Assembly: GCA_963767245.1 (NCBI GenBank)
Contig: CAVYDG010000018.1
Span: forward strand, 186,001 to 250,000
DNA: 64,000 nt
Reading direction: 5' to 3'
Source of the DNA: Roseiarcus sp963767245
Lineage (GTDB): Bacteria; Pseudomonadota; Alphaproteobacteria; Rhizobiales; Beijerinckiaceae
The notes under the pieces are model-generated. The model was given only the letters and a program-made list of their open reading frames with translations. It was not told the DNA's origin and searched no databases. Positions 19,254 through 28,066 of the stretch are shown here, one piece after another. Both the position numbers and the translations under genes were made by a program. How positions within the stretch are numbered: the first letter of the stretch is position 1; each line of letters starts with the position of its first letter.

Positions 19254-20337
19254 GTGCAGGAAGGCCCACGTCCGGGAGCGACGGGGCGCGCAGAAGAGGC
19301 CGACGATCCGCACCCCGTTGATCGGCTCCGGCAAATTTCGACCTGGTCGCTGGCGATCCTGACGACGGTCGCGGTGGGCTTCGTCCTCTATGTCGCGCGC
19401 GAGATCATGCTGCCGGTCGTAGCGGCTTTCGTCGTTGGAGTGATGTTGGGGCCGGCGGCGCGACGGCTTGAGACGCTGCGCGTTCCGCGCCCGCTTGCCG
19501 CCCTGTTGCTGGTGGCCGGCGTCACCCTGATCATTGTCTTTGTCATCCTGTTGATTGTCCCGCGGGTGTCCGAGCTAGCCAGCGGGTTACCGGGCATCGT
19601 CGCGTCGTTGAAGGAAAAGCTGCACGTCTTCGATGGCCTGCTCGGGGTTTGGCGCCGCGTGAGTTCTGCAGTAGCGGAGGCCCCGAACAACGACGCGATC
19701 ACGCTTCCGTCGCCGGGAATTTCCTGGGCGCCATGGACGATCGGGATTCTGCTGCCGCCGATCACCGGATTTCTGTTTTTTCTCGTCGTGCTGCTTCTGT
19801 TCATCGGCGCATGGCCGGACTTGCGCCGCGCCCTGGTCATGACCTTCGCCAGCCGCGACTCCCGACTGACGGTGCTCAAAATCCTCAACGAGATCGAAGT
19901 CAGGGTTAGGGCATTATCTGCTGGTCGTAACGCTCATCAACGTGTGCGTCGGGGCGCTGACCGCCGTCATTTGCGCCCTGACCGGAACGCCGAACGCGAT
20001 CGGGTTCGGCGCCCTGGCGGCGGTGCTGAATTTCATCCCGATCATCGGACCGTTCGCGACTTTCGTGGCCTTGCTCCTGGTTGGAATCGTCACCGCGCCG
20101 ACCTTCGCCCTGGGCGTGCTTTCCGCGGCGGGGTTCGCCCTGCTGATCGTCGCCGAAGGACAGTTCGTGACCCCGACCATCATCGGACGCCAGCTGGAGC
20201 TCAATGCGCTCGCGGTCCTCTTGTCGCTTGCCTTCTGGACCTGGCTTTGGGGACCGATGGGAGCATTCCTTTCGTCGCCGATCCTGATGGTGGGCCTGAT
20301 CCTCAAACAGCGATTGTACGGGGACGAGGATCGGTGA
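19254..20337 (+). CDS. AI-2E family transporter, one frameshift
   Basis: Second AI-2E/PerM-type membrane protein (~360 aa). The GTG at 19254 follows a strong GGGGAGG. The N-terminal half has paired TMs (FVLYVAREIMLPVVAAFVVG) and a periplasmic region. The C-terminal half has INVCVGALTAVICALTGTPN, NFIPIIGPFATFVA and AFWTWLWGPMGAFLSSPILM. The halves are in different frames. Removing one G from the GGG at 19903-19905 joins them as EVRLGHYLLVVTLINV. The product is only distantly similar to the family member at 11021-12064. Transported substrate unknown. Confidence 0.8.
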
Positions 20338-20340
20338 ATT

Positions 20341-20419
20341 GCTCTCGCGCCGGGCTCACTCCGGAGCGACAGGCGCCAGTCCGACCGTCCACGCCGGACT
20401 GGCGCGCGCGCCGAGAGCG
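20341..20419. other. Compound stem-loop downstream of the AI-2E gene
   Basis: A perfect 11-bp hairpin (GCGCCAGTCCG at 20373-20383, CGGACTGGCGC at 20395-20405, 11-base loop) is nested in a weaker outer pairing of GCTCTCG (20341-20347) with CGAGAGC just after 20410. There is no T-run, so it is not a classical terminator. It could be a 3' RNA structure or a Rho-dependent processing barrier. Confidence 0.5.
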
Positions 20420-20553
20420 AGACGTCCGAGGGCGGATTATACTGATCAAAATCAGTAGATTGGGAAGCCGTCGACTCTGCGCTCGCTCCGAACAGCCAGC
20501 GATTCGAACGACTTGCGCGAACAGCGTAAACAACTGGGATTCATGGGAGTGAG

Positions 20554-20661
20554 ATGACTGTGATGACGCTTCGCGGCGCACAAATCAACGAGGCCGGGGC
20601 GGTCGAAGCGTTTCCTGTGGATGAAGTTTTGGTGACATCGGCAACACTATATTTTCCTTGA
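20554..20661 (+). CDS. Possible small ORF (35 aa)
   Basis: The ATG at 20554 is preceded by GGGAGTGAG. The product starts MTVMTLRGAQINEAG and ends SATLYFP, is acidic, and has no signal or TM segment. It resembles no family I know. Only the ribosome-binding site and a non-random amino-acid mix support it, so it may be spurious. Confidence 0.2.
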   Translation: MTVMTLRGAQINEAGAVEAFPVDEVLVTSATLYFP

Positions 20662-20832
20662 TGTTCGTTAGGAATTATGATTAATCCGTGACGCCGCGAC
20701 GGGCATGAACCTGGGCCTTCGGGTCGAGAACCCCCTTCGACCCGCTGAGTGACGCGGCGTTTATGGAGGCGACGCGATTAGCACCGGCCGGGAGGGCTTG
20801 CAGCAAGTTCATCTGGCAATAATGTCGCTTCC

Positions 20833-20877
20833 AAAAAAACTGGGCGGTCCGAGTGCTGCCGCGTTCGGGCCGCCCAG
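20833..20877 (-). terminator. Rho-independent terminator, minus strand
   Basis: Read on the minus strand, CTGGGCGG pairs with CCGCCCAG (outer 8 bp, extended by a wobble-containing inner stem) and is followed by seven T. No minus-strand gene lies between it and rlpA (plus strand) at 21265, so the terminated transcript is unexplained. Confidence 0.65.
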
Positions 20878-21126
20878 CCTTTCCCGTTGTTCCGTAATTG
20901 TGGCGAAGCCGGCCGCGGATCGGCCGCGAGCCGACGATTCTACGCCGCTCGTGTGACGCTATGGAGACCGGGCCGGCGCCGGGGGCCGATTTCCGCCTCG
21001 CGGGTTGGCCACGTTCTCGCCGCGATTGGGCGTCACTTCTGGCGGTTGGAACGCGGCGGGACGGCGGGCCTCCGCGGCAGCGAACCATCGCTAGCGCACG
21101 GCCCCGTTTCGGCTCGTGGGGAGCGG

Positions 21127-21144
21127 GAATTCATTAGTGAATTC
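21127..21144. promoter_or_regulatory. Perfect inverted repeat upstream of rlpA
   Basis: GAATTCA-TTAG-TGAATTC, with 7-bp perfect arms and a 4-base spacer, 121 bases before the rlpA start, in otherwise GC-rich DNA. The size fits a dimeric repressor site, but no regulator is nearby. Assigned by symmetry only. Confidence 0.3.
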
Positions 21145-21264
21145 GAAACCAAGCAGGGGCAATAGTGCACGGCAGGCTTGATGGTTGGGAAATGTCTTGC
21201 CGCCGCGGTGGGCATCGGCGTTCAAAACTCGAAACCTGCTCTCGTCCGCAACTGAGTAAGCGTC

Positions 21265-22412
21265 ATGAGCGTTCGGGGGGTTGAGCCGCGCGTCTACGCG
21301 TGCAGACCGAGATGGCGAGGCCTGGCGAGCCTCGCAACGACCGCTTTCGCGCTCGCCGGCTGCGCCCCCGAAACCCCTCAGGTGTCGTACTCCCACGGCC
21401 ACGAGCATTTCGCTCAGTCCAAATACGGCCACGCCAGCGCGAAAGTGGTGGCCGACGGCCAGCCCGTGCCGCATGGCGGCGGGCAATATCTGGTCGGCCA
21501 TCCTTACTCCATCGCCGGGCACAGGTATTACCCAGCTGAGGATCCGTCATATTCAGCGGTCGGGATGGCCTCCTGGTACGGAGCAGCGTTCCACGGCCGC
21601 CGCACCGCCAACGGCGAGGTCTACGACATGGCCTCGCTTTCGGCCGCCCATCCGACAATGCCGCTGCCGAGCTATGCGCGGGTGACCAATCTCGGCAATG
21701 GCTATTCGGTCATGGTGCGGGTCAACGATCGCGGTCCCTATCATGGCGGGCGGGTGATGGACGTTTCGTCGCGAGTTGCCGAGATTCTCGATATGAAGGC
21801 GATGGGGACGGCGCGGGTGAAGGTCGAGTATGTCGGCCCCGCGCCGATCGAGGGATCGGACGATTCGTTCCTGCTCGCGAGCCTGCGCACCGACGGGTCG
21901 CCCGCCAACCTCAATGGCTATCAGTCTCCGGTCCTCGTGGCGCAGGCCGAGACGCAGACGATCTTGTCGTTCTTCTCGGGCGGCCGCGGGCGGCTCGCAG
22001 CCCGCCCCGCAAGCCGCGCCCGAACCGGCCGAAGCAGCGAGCCCGCCGCCCGCGCCGGCGCCAGCGCCCGAGCCTGAACCCGTCCGATGGCGGCGGTCGC
22101 CGAAGCCCCGGCGGCAGAGGCCGCGACGCCGGAACCGCCTGACGCCGCCCGGTCGCGATCCGCCAGCCGCACGGCGACGTTCCATTGCCGCCGCCGCGTC
22201 CGTTCGATCTCGGCTCCAATCGCAGCAGCTTCATCGTCGCCGCCGTGGCCGCTCGCCGTCGCGAGCGCGCCGTCATGCCGCCGCGCCGTCCCGAGCTTCA
22301 GGCGAGCGCGGGGAAGGCGATCTACTTCTCCGAGTCCGCGCACGTCCCGACGCAAGAAACCGCCAATCGGCGCATTCGATCGGCTGAAGGCGGCAAAATC
22401 CACGCTGACTGA
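21265..22412 (+). CDS. rlpA: RlpA-like septal lytic transglycosylase lipoprotein, frameshifted C-terminus
   Basis: The ATG at 21265 opens a lipoprotein signal ending ALAGC. The double-psi beta-barrel domain (~95-200) contains GMASWYGAAFHGRRTANGE, RVTNLGNGYSVMVRVNDRGP and MDVSSRVAEIL, with the catalytic-type Asp in NDRGP. Such proteins cleave naked glycan strands at the division septum. The Pro/Ala-rich C-terminal part changes frame about three times (near 21984, 22086 and 22150). Corrected, it runs through PAPAPEPEPV and PPPRPFDLGSN and ends SEGGKIHAD-like at 22412. The last segments are the least certain. Confidence 0.8.
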
Positions 22413-22869
22413 GGATTAAAAGCACGGGGGTCATTGCGGCTAGGGGCGAGCAGCGAGTCGCGGCGTGACTACGTCGGAAAGGCGCCGCCATGCGCGCCTT
22501 GCATGAGTTTTCGCCCGCGGCCGCCGCCACAATTCGCCCCGCGGAACAGGGGGTTTTCGAACCGGAACAGGGAGAATTATTGAACTGAACAGGGAAAATA
22601 AATCGCAGGAACAGGAAGCGTCCTCGATCATAACACAATCTTACTCCGATGCCTGCTCCTGCTTGGCCGCTCATGTTCAAATCGCATGGCGGCGGCCCAG
22701 CGCGGGCTGCATCGCGAGCGCCGTTGCCATTCGGCGCCGAACGATGCAGTGAAGGCTTAAGCGGCGGCCGGGCTTGAGGCGGTGGCCCAAGGGATATGCG
22801 GTGGGCTTCATTCGGCGCGGCTTTACCGGGGATGCGGAGAGAGGGGCTTCGCAGCCGAAGGCGTGTCCG
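22413..22869. other. Intergenic region with periodic GAACAGGG motif
   Basis: 457 bases without a convincing gene. In many Rhizobiales a D-alanyl-D-alanine carboxypeptidase gene (dacF) lies between rlpA and tmk; nothing like it is present here. The middle is AT-richer and holds the four-copy motif listed separately. The tmk promoter is presumably in the last 100 bases. Confidence 0.5.
22544..22616. repeat. Four GAACAGGR motifs with 21-22 base period
   Basis: GAACAGGG at 22544, 22565 and 22587, and GAACAGGA at 22609. Successive starts are 21, 22 and 22 bases apart, about two helical turns, so the motifs face the same side of the helix. Flanking bases differ. From memory, similar AACAGGGAA clusters occur scattered in alphaproteobacterial genomes, but their role is unknown to me. 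Confidence 0.5.
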
Positions 22870-23545
22870 ATGACCGGGCCGGCGAAAAGCCGGTTCATCA
22901 CGCTTGAAGGCGGCGAGGGGGCTGGAAAGTCGGTTCAGGCGAAACGGCTCGAGGAGCGCCTCGCGGCGCTTGGGCTCGATGTGGTTCGCACGCGCGAGCC
23001 CGGTGGCTCGCCGGGCGCCGAGGCGCTGCGCGAGGCGATCCTCTCGGGCTTTGCGGTCGAGTTCGGTCCGGCCGCGCAGGCGCTCATGTTCGCCGCGGCG
23101 CGTGTCGACCATCTCGAAAAGACGATCTTGCCCGGCGCTGGCGAGCGGCGCCTGGGTCGTTTCCGATCGGTTCGCCGATTCGACCCGGGCCTATCAAGGC
23201 GCGGCGGGGAACCTGCCGCCGGACTTCATCGCCGGCCTCGAGCGCCTGACCGTCGGCGCGACCCGGCCCGACTTGACGCTGATCCTCGACCTCGCGCCGG
23301 AAGTCGGCCTCGAACGGGCGTCGAAGCGAAGGCAGGGCCGGGGAAGCGCCGACCGGTTCGAATCGGAGGGGCTCGCCTTTCATCAAACCCTTCGCCGCGC
23401 CTTCCTCGACATCGCCGCCGCCGAGCCCTCGCGCTGCGCTGTCATCGACGCCAGCCGAAGCGAGCGCGAGGTGGCCGCTGCGATCTGGTCCGCCGTCGAG
23501 GCGCGGCTCGATCCGGCCGGCGCGCTCGAGGCCAATCGGGTATGA
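22870..23545 (+). CDS. tmk: Thymidylate kinase, one frameshift
   Basis: Phosphorylates dTMP to dTDP for DNA synthesis (~224 aa). The ATG at 22870 opens TGPAKSRFITLEGGEGAGKS with the P-loop. REPGGSPGAEALR is the dTMP-binding DR(Y/G)-like region, and VVSDRFADSTRAYQG carries the DRF motif. The halves are in different frames. Removing one G near 23134 (CCCGGCG) joins LEKTILP to ALASGAWVV. The gene is essential, so a sequence error is more likely than a true lesion. Its TGA overlaps the holB start as ATGA. Confidence 0.9.
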
Positions 23546-24616
23546 AGAAGACCGAGAGCGAGGATCCTCCGGAAGCCGACGTCTTTCCCGGCGCGCCGCA
23601 TCCGCGCCATGCGACATCGTTGATCGGCCACAAGGGCGCCGAACAGGAACTGCTCTCCGCCTATCGCGAGGACCGTCTCGCCCACGCCTGGCTGATCGCG
23701 CGGCAAGGAGGGGATCGGCAAGGCGACGCTCGCCTGGCGGTTCGCCCGCTTCGTGCTCGCCAATCCCGATCCGGCCGCGCCCGCCGTGCGCGAGGCGCGC
23801 GACCTGCACGTCGAGCCGACGCACCCGGCGGCGCGTCTGATCGCCCAGCTCGCCCATCCCGATTTCTCCCTTATTCGGCGCGAATGGCAGGCATCAACGA
23901 AGAAGCTCGCCAGCGAAATCTCGGTCGATGCGGTGCGACTCGGATTGCAGGTGTTTCAGCTTTCCGCCGCCTTCGGCGGTTGGCGGGTCGCCATCGTCGA
24001 TTCCGCCGAGGACCTAAATCGCAATAGCGCCAATGCGTTATTGAAGATGGTTGAGGAACCGCCGCAGCGGTCGCTGATCCTCATCGTCTCCCATCGGCCC
24101 GGTCAGGTTCTGGCCACCATCCGATCGCGCTGCCGCCGCTTGCGGCTCGATCCGCTGACGGAGGATGAGATCGTCGAAGCGGCGACGAGCCTGGGGCCGC
24201 CGTGGAGCGAAGCCGCTCCCGACAAGATCGCCGCCGCCGCCAGACGCGCGAACGGATCGGTTCGCGAGGCGCTCGCGCGCCTGGCCCCAGGAATCGGATG
24301 GCGCGGGCGTTCTTGATCGATTCGATCGTCGCCGGTTTGCCGCGCCCTGATCCCCGCGCGGTCGCGAGGCTCGCCGACGCGATCGGCGGGCGCGCGGGCG
24401 ACGAGCCGTATCGGGTGTTCCATCGCGAAGCTCTACGACTGGCTCGCGGCTTACGCTCGCGACTTCGCGCCGCCGCTCGACGCGGTCGAGGAGATCGGCG
24501 GACTTTGGGACCGCATCCGCGCCGCCGAGCGGGAGACGGAAGCGCTCAATCTCGACCGCAAACTGCACGTTCAGGCGCTCATCGCCGAGATCGCCGCAAC
24601 TGCGCCGCGGCGCTGA
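23542..24616 (+). CDS. holB: DNA polymerase III delta' subunit, several frameshifts
   Basis: Clamp-loader subunit of the replicative polymerase (~356 aa). The N-terminus is followed by HPRHATSLIGHKGAEQELLS. After dropping one C at 23701 the P-loop reads GKEGIGKAT. ALLKMVEEPPQRSLILIVSH is the family signature, and RSRCRRLRLDPL follows. Two further +1 corrections near 24288 and 24304 give ESDGAAFLIDSIVAGLPRP, and one near 24421 gives FIAKLYDWLAAYARDF through to the stop at 24614. All four are single-base insertions in an essential gene. Coupled to tmk by ATGA, with metG 46 bases downstream. Confidence 0.85.
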
Positions 24617-24662
24617 AAGCTTCGATTTTCATCGCCGGCGAAAATGCTCTAGGACGGCGCGC

Positions 24663-26286
24663 ATGAGCCGCTTCTACATCACCACGGCGATCCCCTACGC
24701 CAATGGCGCGCCGCATATCGGCCACGCCTACGAGCGCATCGCGACCGATGCGATCCAGCAATTCATGCGCCTCGACGGGCGCGAAACGCTGTTCGTCACC
24801 GGCCTCGACGAGCACGGCCTCAAGGTTCAGCAGGCCGCCGCGCGCGAAGGCGTGACCCCGCAGGCGTTCGTCGACGGCGTCGCCAAGCTGTTCGACGCGA
24901 TGGGCGATCTTCTCAACGCGCGCGCCGACGACATCGTGCGCACGACCGAGCCGCGCAACGACCGTGCGGCGCAGGCGATCTGGGAGCGGATGGCCGGCAA
25001 GCGGCGACATCTACCTGTCGAAATATTCCGGCTGGTATTCGGTGCGCGACGAAGCCTATTTCGACGACGGCGAGCTGACCGACGGCCCCGACGGAACCAG
25101 GCTCGCGCCGAGCGGCGCGCCGGTCCAATGGGTCGAGGAGGAAAGCTATTTCTTCAAGCTGTCGGCATACGCCGAGCGGCTGCTGGCGCATTACAAATCG
25201 CATCCCGAATTCATCGTTCCGGAGGCATACCGCAACGAGATCGTCGCCTTCGTCAAACGCGGGCTCTCCGATCTCTCGATCAGCCGCGCCACCTTCGACT
25301 GGGGCACGCCGGTGCCTGGCGATCCGAGGCATGTGATGTATGTCTGGGTCGACGCGCTGACCAACTACATCACCGCGACCGGCTTTCCTGACGACGGGCC
25401 ACGGGCGAAATTCTGGCCGGCGGACGTTCATGTGATCGGCAAGGACATCACCCGCTTTCACGCCATTTACTGGCCGGCGTTCCTGATGTCCGCCGGATTG
25501 CCGGTTCCGCGCCAAATCGTCGTGCACGGCTTTCTGTTCAACCGCGGCGAGAAGATGTCGAAGTCGGTTGGCAACGTGGTGAGCCCGGCGAGCCTCGTGG
25601 CCGCCTACGGCCTCGATCCGGTGCGCTATTTCTTCCTCCGCGAAGTCCCGTTCGGGCAGGACGGCAGTTATTCGCACGAGGCGATCGTCGCCCGCATGAA
25701 CGCCGATCTCGCCAATGATTTCGGCAATCTCGCCCAGCGTTCGCTCACGATGATCGCCAGGAACTGCGCCGGCCGCGTTCCCGATTGGAACGCGCCTATG
25801 GGACTGGTCGACGAAGAGACAGACGAACTGTTGGCCGCCGCTGATTCCTTAATTGAGACTGCGCGAACGCATATGGCCGGCTTTGCGATCCACCAGTACG
25901 TCGCAAGCGTCTTCGAAATTGTCGCGCGGACAAACCGATATTTCGCAACTCGCGAGCCATGGAAAAAGGCCAACAGCGATCCCGGCGAAATGCGCGTCGT
26001 TCTGTACGCAACGCTCGAAGTCTTACGCATCGTTGCAATATTGCTGCAGCCCGTTATGCCAGGGTCAATGAGCAAACTGCTTGATCTGCTGGCAGTGCCT
26101 CTTGATCAGCGCAGTTTCAGCGCTCTTGAAGTATCGGGCGAAGGTCTCGAAGGGTACAACCCCCACTGGAGGATTCGGGCTCCCCATCGACTCGAGCGCG
26201 GCAAGGCGCTGCCTACGCCTTCGCCAGTTTTTCCCCGTTACGTCGATCCCCCAGACGTCCAGCCTTATGAGGAGCCGGCGAAGTGA
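24663..26286 (+). CDS. metG: Methionyl-tRNA synthetase, one frameshift
   Basis: Charges tRNA-Met. The class I signatures are present: YANGAPHIGHAYERI (HIGH) and KMSKSVGN (KMSKS). The anticodon-binding domain follows. The frame changes near 25001; deleting one G in GGCAAGCGGCGAC restores ERMAGNGDIYLSKYSG. About 540 aa, the usual length for a short type without the C-terminal tRNA-binding appendix. The last ~170 residues have a lower GC share (25840-26160). Essential enzyme, so the frameshift is probably a sequence error. Confidence 0.93.
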
Positions 26287-26308
26287 GGCGGCGGCGGGTA
26301 TCGCCCTC

Positions 26309-26440
26309 TCCCCTTGCGGGAGAGGGGTTAGGGGTGAGGGGTCGGCGGCGTAGAGTCCGCTCGTTCGAAACGCCTTGGCGCGTCCAACCCCTCATCCGGC
26401 CGGCCCTTGGCCGGCCACCTTCTCCCGCAAGGGGAGAAGG
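26309..26440. repeat. Palindromic repeat between metG and tatD
   Basis: The outer arms CTCTCCCCTTGCGGGAGAGG and CTTCTCCCGCAAGGGGAGAAG are near-complementary and enclose GGGGTTAGGGGTGAGGGG against CCCCTCATCC plus GGCCGGCCCTTGGCCGGCC, itself a hairpin. This matches repeated intergenic palindromes common in Rhizobiales. The right arm (GGGGAGAAGGG) sits 9-20 bases before the tatD start, where a ribosome-binding site belongs. Confidence 0.75.
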
Positions 26441-26449
26441 GACGCCCGC

Positions 26450-27247
26450 ATGACCCTCATCGACAGCCATTGCCATCTCGATTTCCCCGACTTCGCCGGC
26501 GACCTCGATCAGGTCATCGGGCGGGCGCGCGACGCCGGCGTCGAGCGCATGATCACCATCGGCACTCAGGTGGCGAAGGCCACGCAGGTGGTTGAAATCG
26601 CCGAGCGGTACGACGACGTGTTCTTCACTGTCGGCACGCATCCGCATGAGGCGGCGGGCGAGGGGACTGCGGACTTCGCCGCGATGCGCAAATTCGCCGG
26701 CCATCCCAAATGCGTCGGGATCGGCGAAGCGGGCCTCGATTATCATTACAGCTACGCGCCCCGCGACGTCGCCAAGCGGGTCTTTCGCGGCCAGATTGCG
26801 CTCGCCCGCGAGCTCGACCTGCCGCTCGTCATCCACGCCCGCGACGCCGATGACGACATCGCCGAGATTCTGACCGAGGAGATGGGGCAGGGGCGGTTCA
26901 GCGCGCTCCTCCATTGCTTCACCTCGTCGCGGGCGCTGGCCGAGACCGCGCTCGGCCTCGGACTCTCGATCTCGTTCTCCGGCGTCGTGACGTTCAAGAA
27001 ATCCGAGGGGCTGCGCGCTATCGCTCGCGACGTCCCGCTCGACCGCCTTCTCATCGAGACCGACGCGCCTTACCTCGCGCCGATTCCCCATCGCGGTCGC
27101 CGCAACGAGCCGGCCTTCGTCGTCGCCACCGCGGGCGTGGTCGCCGAGGCGCGCGGGCTTACGCCCGAGGCGCTCGCGGAGGCGACGCGGGCCAACACAC
27201 TGAACGTTTTTCCCAAGCTGCAGTTGGCCGCCGGACAGTCGCATTGA
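26450..27247 (+). CDS. tatD: TatD-family metal-dependent deoxyribonuclease
   Basis: 265-residue TIM-barrel hydrolase. MTLIDSHCHLDF supplies the HxH metal ligands, with GIGEAGLDYHY (Glu/Asp), LPLVIHARDADDD (His), LLHCFTS (His) and LLIETDAPYLAP (Asp). TatD enzymes show 3'-5' exonuclease/DNase activity. The ATG at 26450 was preferred to a longer upstream frame because it starts at the family N-terminus. Its stop overlaps the next start (TTGA), so it is coupled to the MBL gene. Confidence 0.92.
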   Translation: MTLIDSHCHLDFPDFAGDLDQVIGRARDAGVERMITIGTQVAKATQVVEIAERYDDVFFTVGTHPHEAAGEGTADFAAMRKFAGHPKCVGIGEAGLDYHYSYAPRDVAKRVFRGQIALARELDLPLVIHARDADDDIAEILTEEMGQGRFSALLHCFTSSRALAETALGLGLSISFSGVVTFKKSEGLRAIARDVPLDRLLIETDAPYLAPIPHRGRRNEPAFVVATAGVVAEARGLTPEALAEATRANTLNVFPKLQLAAGQSH

Positions 27248-28047
27248 CCCTTCGTCTGACCATCCTCGGCTGCGGCTCATCAGCCGGCGTGCCGCGAGTC
27301 GGGCAAGGGTGGGGCGCCTGCGATCCATCAAACCCGAAGAACCGGCGGCGACGCTGCTCGGCGCTGGTCGAGCGCTTCAGCGCCGGCGGCGCGACTACCC
27401 TCCTTGTCGACACCTCGCCCGATCTGCGCGAGCAACTGATCGAGGCCGGCGTCAAGCGGGTCGACGGCATCCTGATGACCCATCCGCACGCCGACCACAC
27501 CCATGGCATCGATGATCTAAGACCCCTCTACCAGCAAATGAGCCGGCGCATCGACGTTTACATGGACGAGCCGACTTCACTCATAGTTCGGCGGGCTTTT
27601 TCTTATGTGTTTCACACTCCTGACGGAAGTTCTTATCCTGCGATTGCAACGGAGCTTCGCCTCACCGCCGGGAGGGTGTGTCGCGTCGATGGCGAAGGGG
27701 GCGCGATCGAAGCCATGCCGTTCGATCTCGACCACGGCGACATCGGCGCGCTCGGCTTTCGCTTCGGGTCGCTCGCCTACACTCCCGACGTCAAGCGGAT
27801 ACCGGCGGCGAGCCGCCCGTTCCTCGAGGACCTGGACATATGGATCATCGACGCGCTGCGGTATCGGTCGCATCCGTCCCATTTCAGCCTCGACGACGCG
27901 CTCGAGTGGATCGAAACGCTGCGCCCGCGCCGCGCGATCCTGACCAACTTGCATACCGATCTCGATTACGAGACCTTGCGCGCGCGCCTGCCGGCGCATG
28001 TGACGCCGGCCTATGACGGGCTCCGCGTCGAGGGGTTCGACGCCTGA
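27244..28047 (+). CDS. MBL-fold metallohydrolase (PhnP-like)
   Basis: 267 residues from a TTG at 27244 overlapping the tatD stop. LTILGCGSSAGVPRVGQGWG is the N-terminal signature of the PhnP/lipoate-related group. The zinc site is THPHADHTHGIDDLR, followed by later ligands (FDLDHGD, NLHTDLDY). PhnP is a cyclic phosphodiesterase; whether this protein acts on cyclic ribose phosphate cannot be told here. The tatD-MBL pairing is conserved in many alphaproteobacteria. Confidence 0.88.
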   Translation: MTLRLTILGCGSSAGVPRVGQGWGACDPSNPKNRRRRCSALVERFSAGGATTLLVDTSPDLREQLIEAGVKRVDGILMTHPHADHTHGIDDLRPLYQQMSRRIDVYMDEPTSLIVRRAFSYVFHTPDGSSYPAIATELRLTAGRVCRVDGEGGAIEAMPFDLDHGDIGALGFRFGSLAYTPDVKRIPAASRPFLEDLDIWIIDALRYRSHPSHFSLDDALEWIETLRPRRAILTNLHTDLDYETLRARLPAHVTPAYDGLRVEGFDA

Positions 28048-28066
28048 CGACCAAGGGAGAAATGCG

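Larger units (their letters stand above)
20420..21264. other. Long intergenic region before rlpA
   Basis: About 845 bases with no convincing long gene. I see a weak 35-codon ORF at 20554-20661, a minus-strand hairpin terminator at 20833-20877, and a short perfect inverted repeat at 21127-21144. The longer open frames here are Arg/Pro-rich, as expected of random GC-rich sequence. Confidence 0.6.

Noticed and set aside
11021..20337. Quorum-sensing (AI-2) export locus based on two AI-2E family genes
   Set aside because: The family is functionally broad, the two genes are far apart and diverged, and no luxS or lsr genes are seen.
20681..21088. 135-codon minus-strand frame before rlpA
   Set aside because: Arg/Ser/Gly-rich, crosses the hairpin terminator and has no ribosome-binding site or homology I can recognise.
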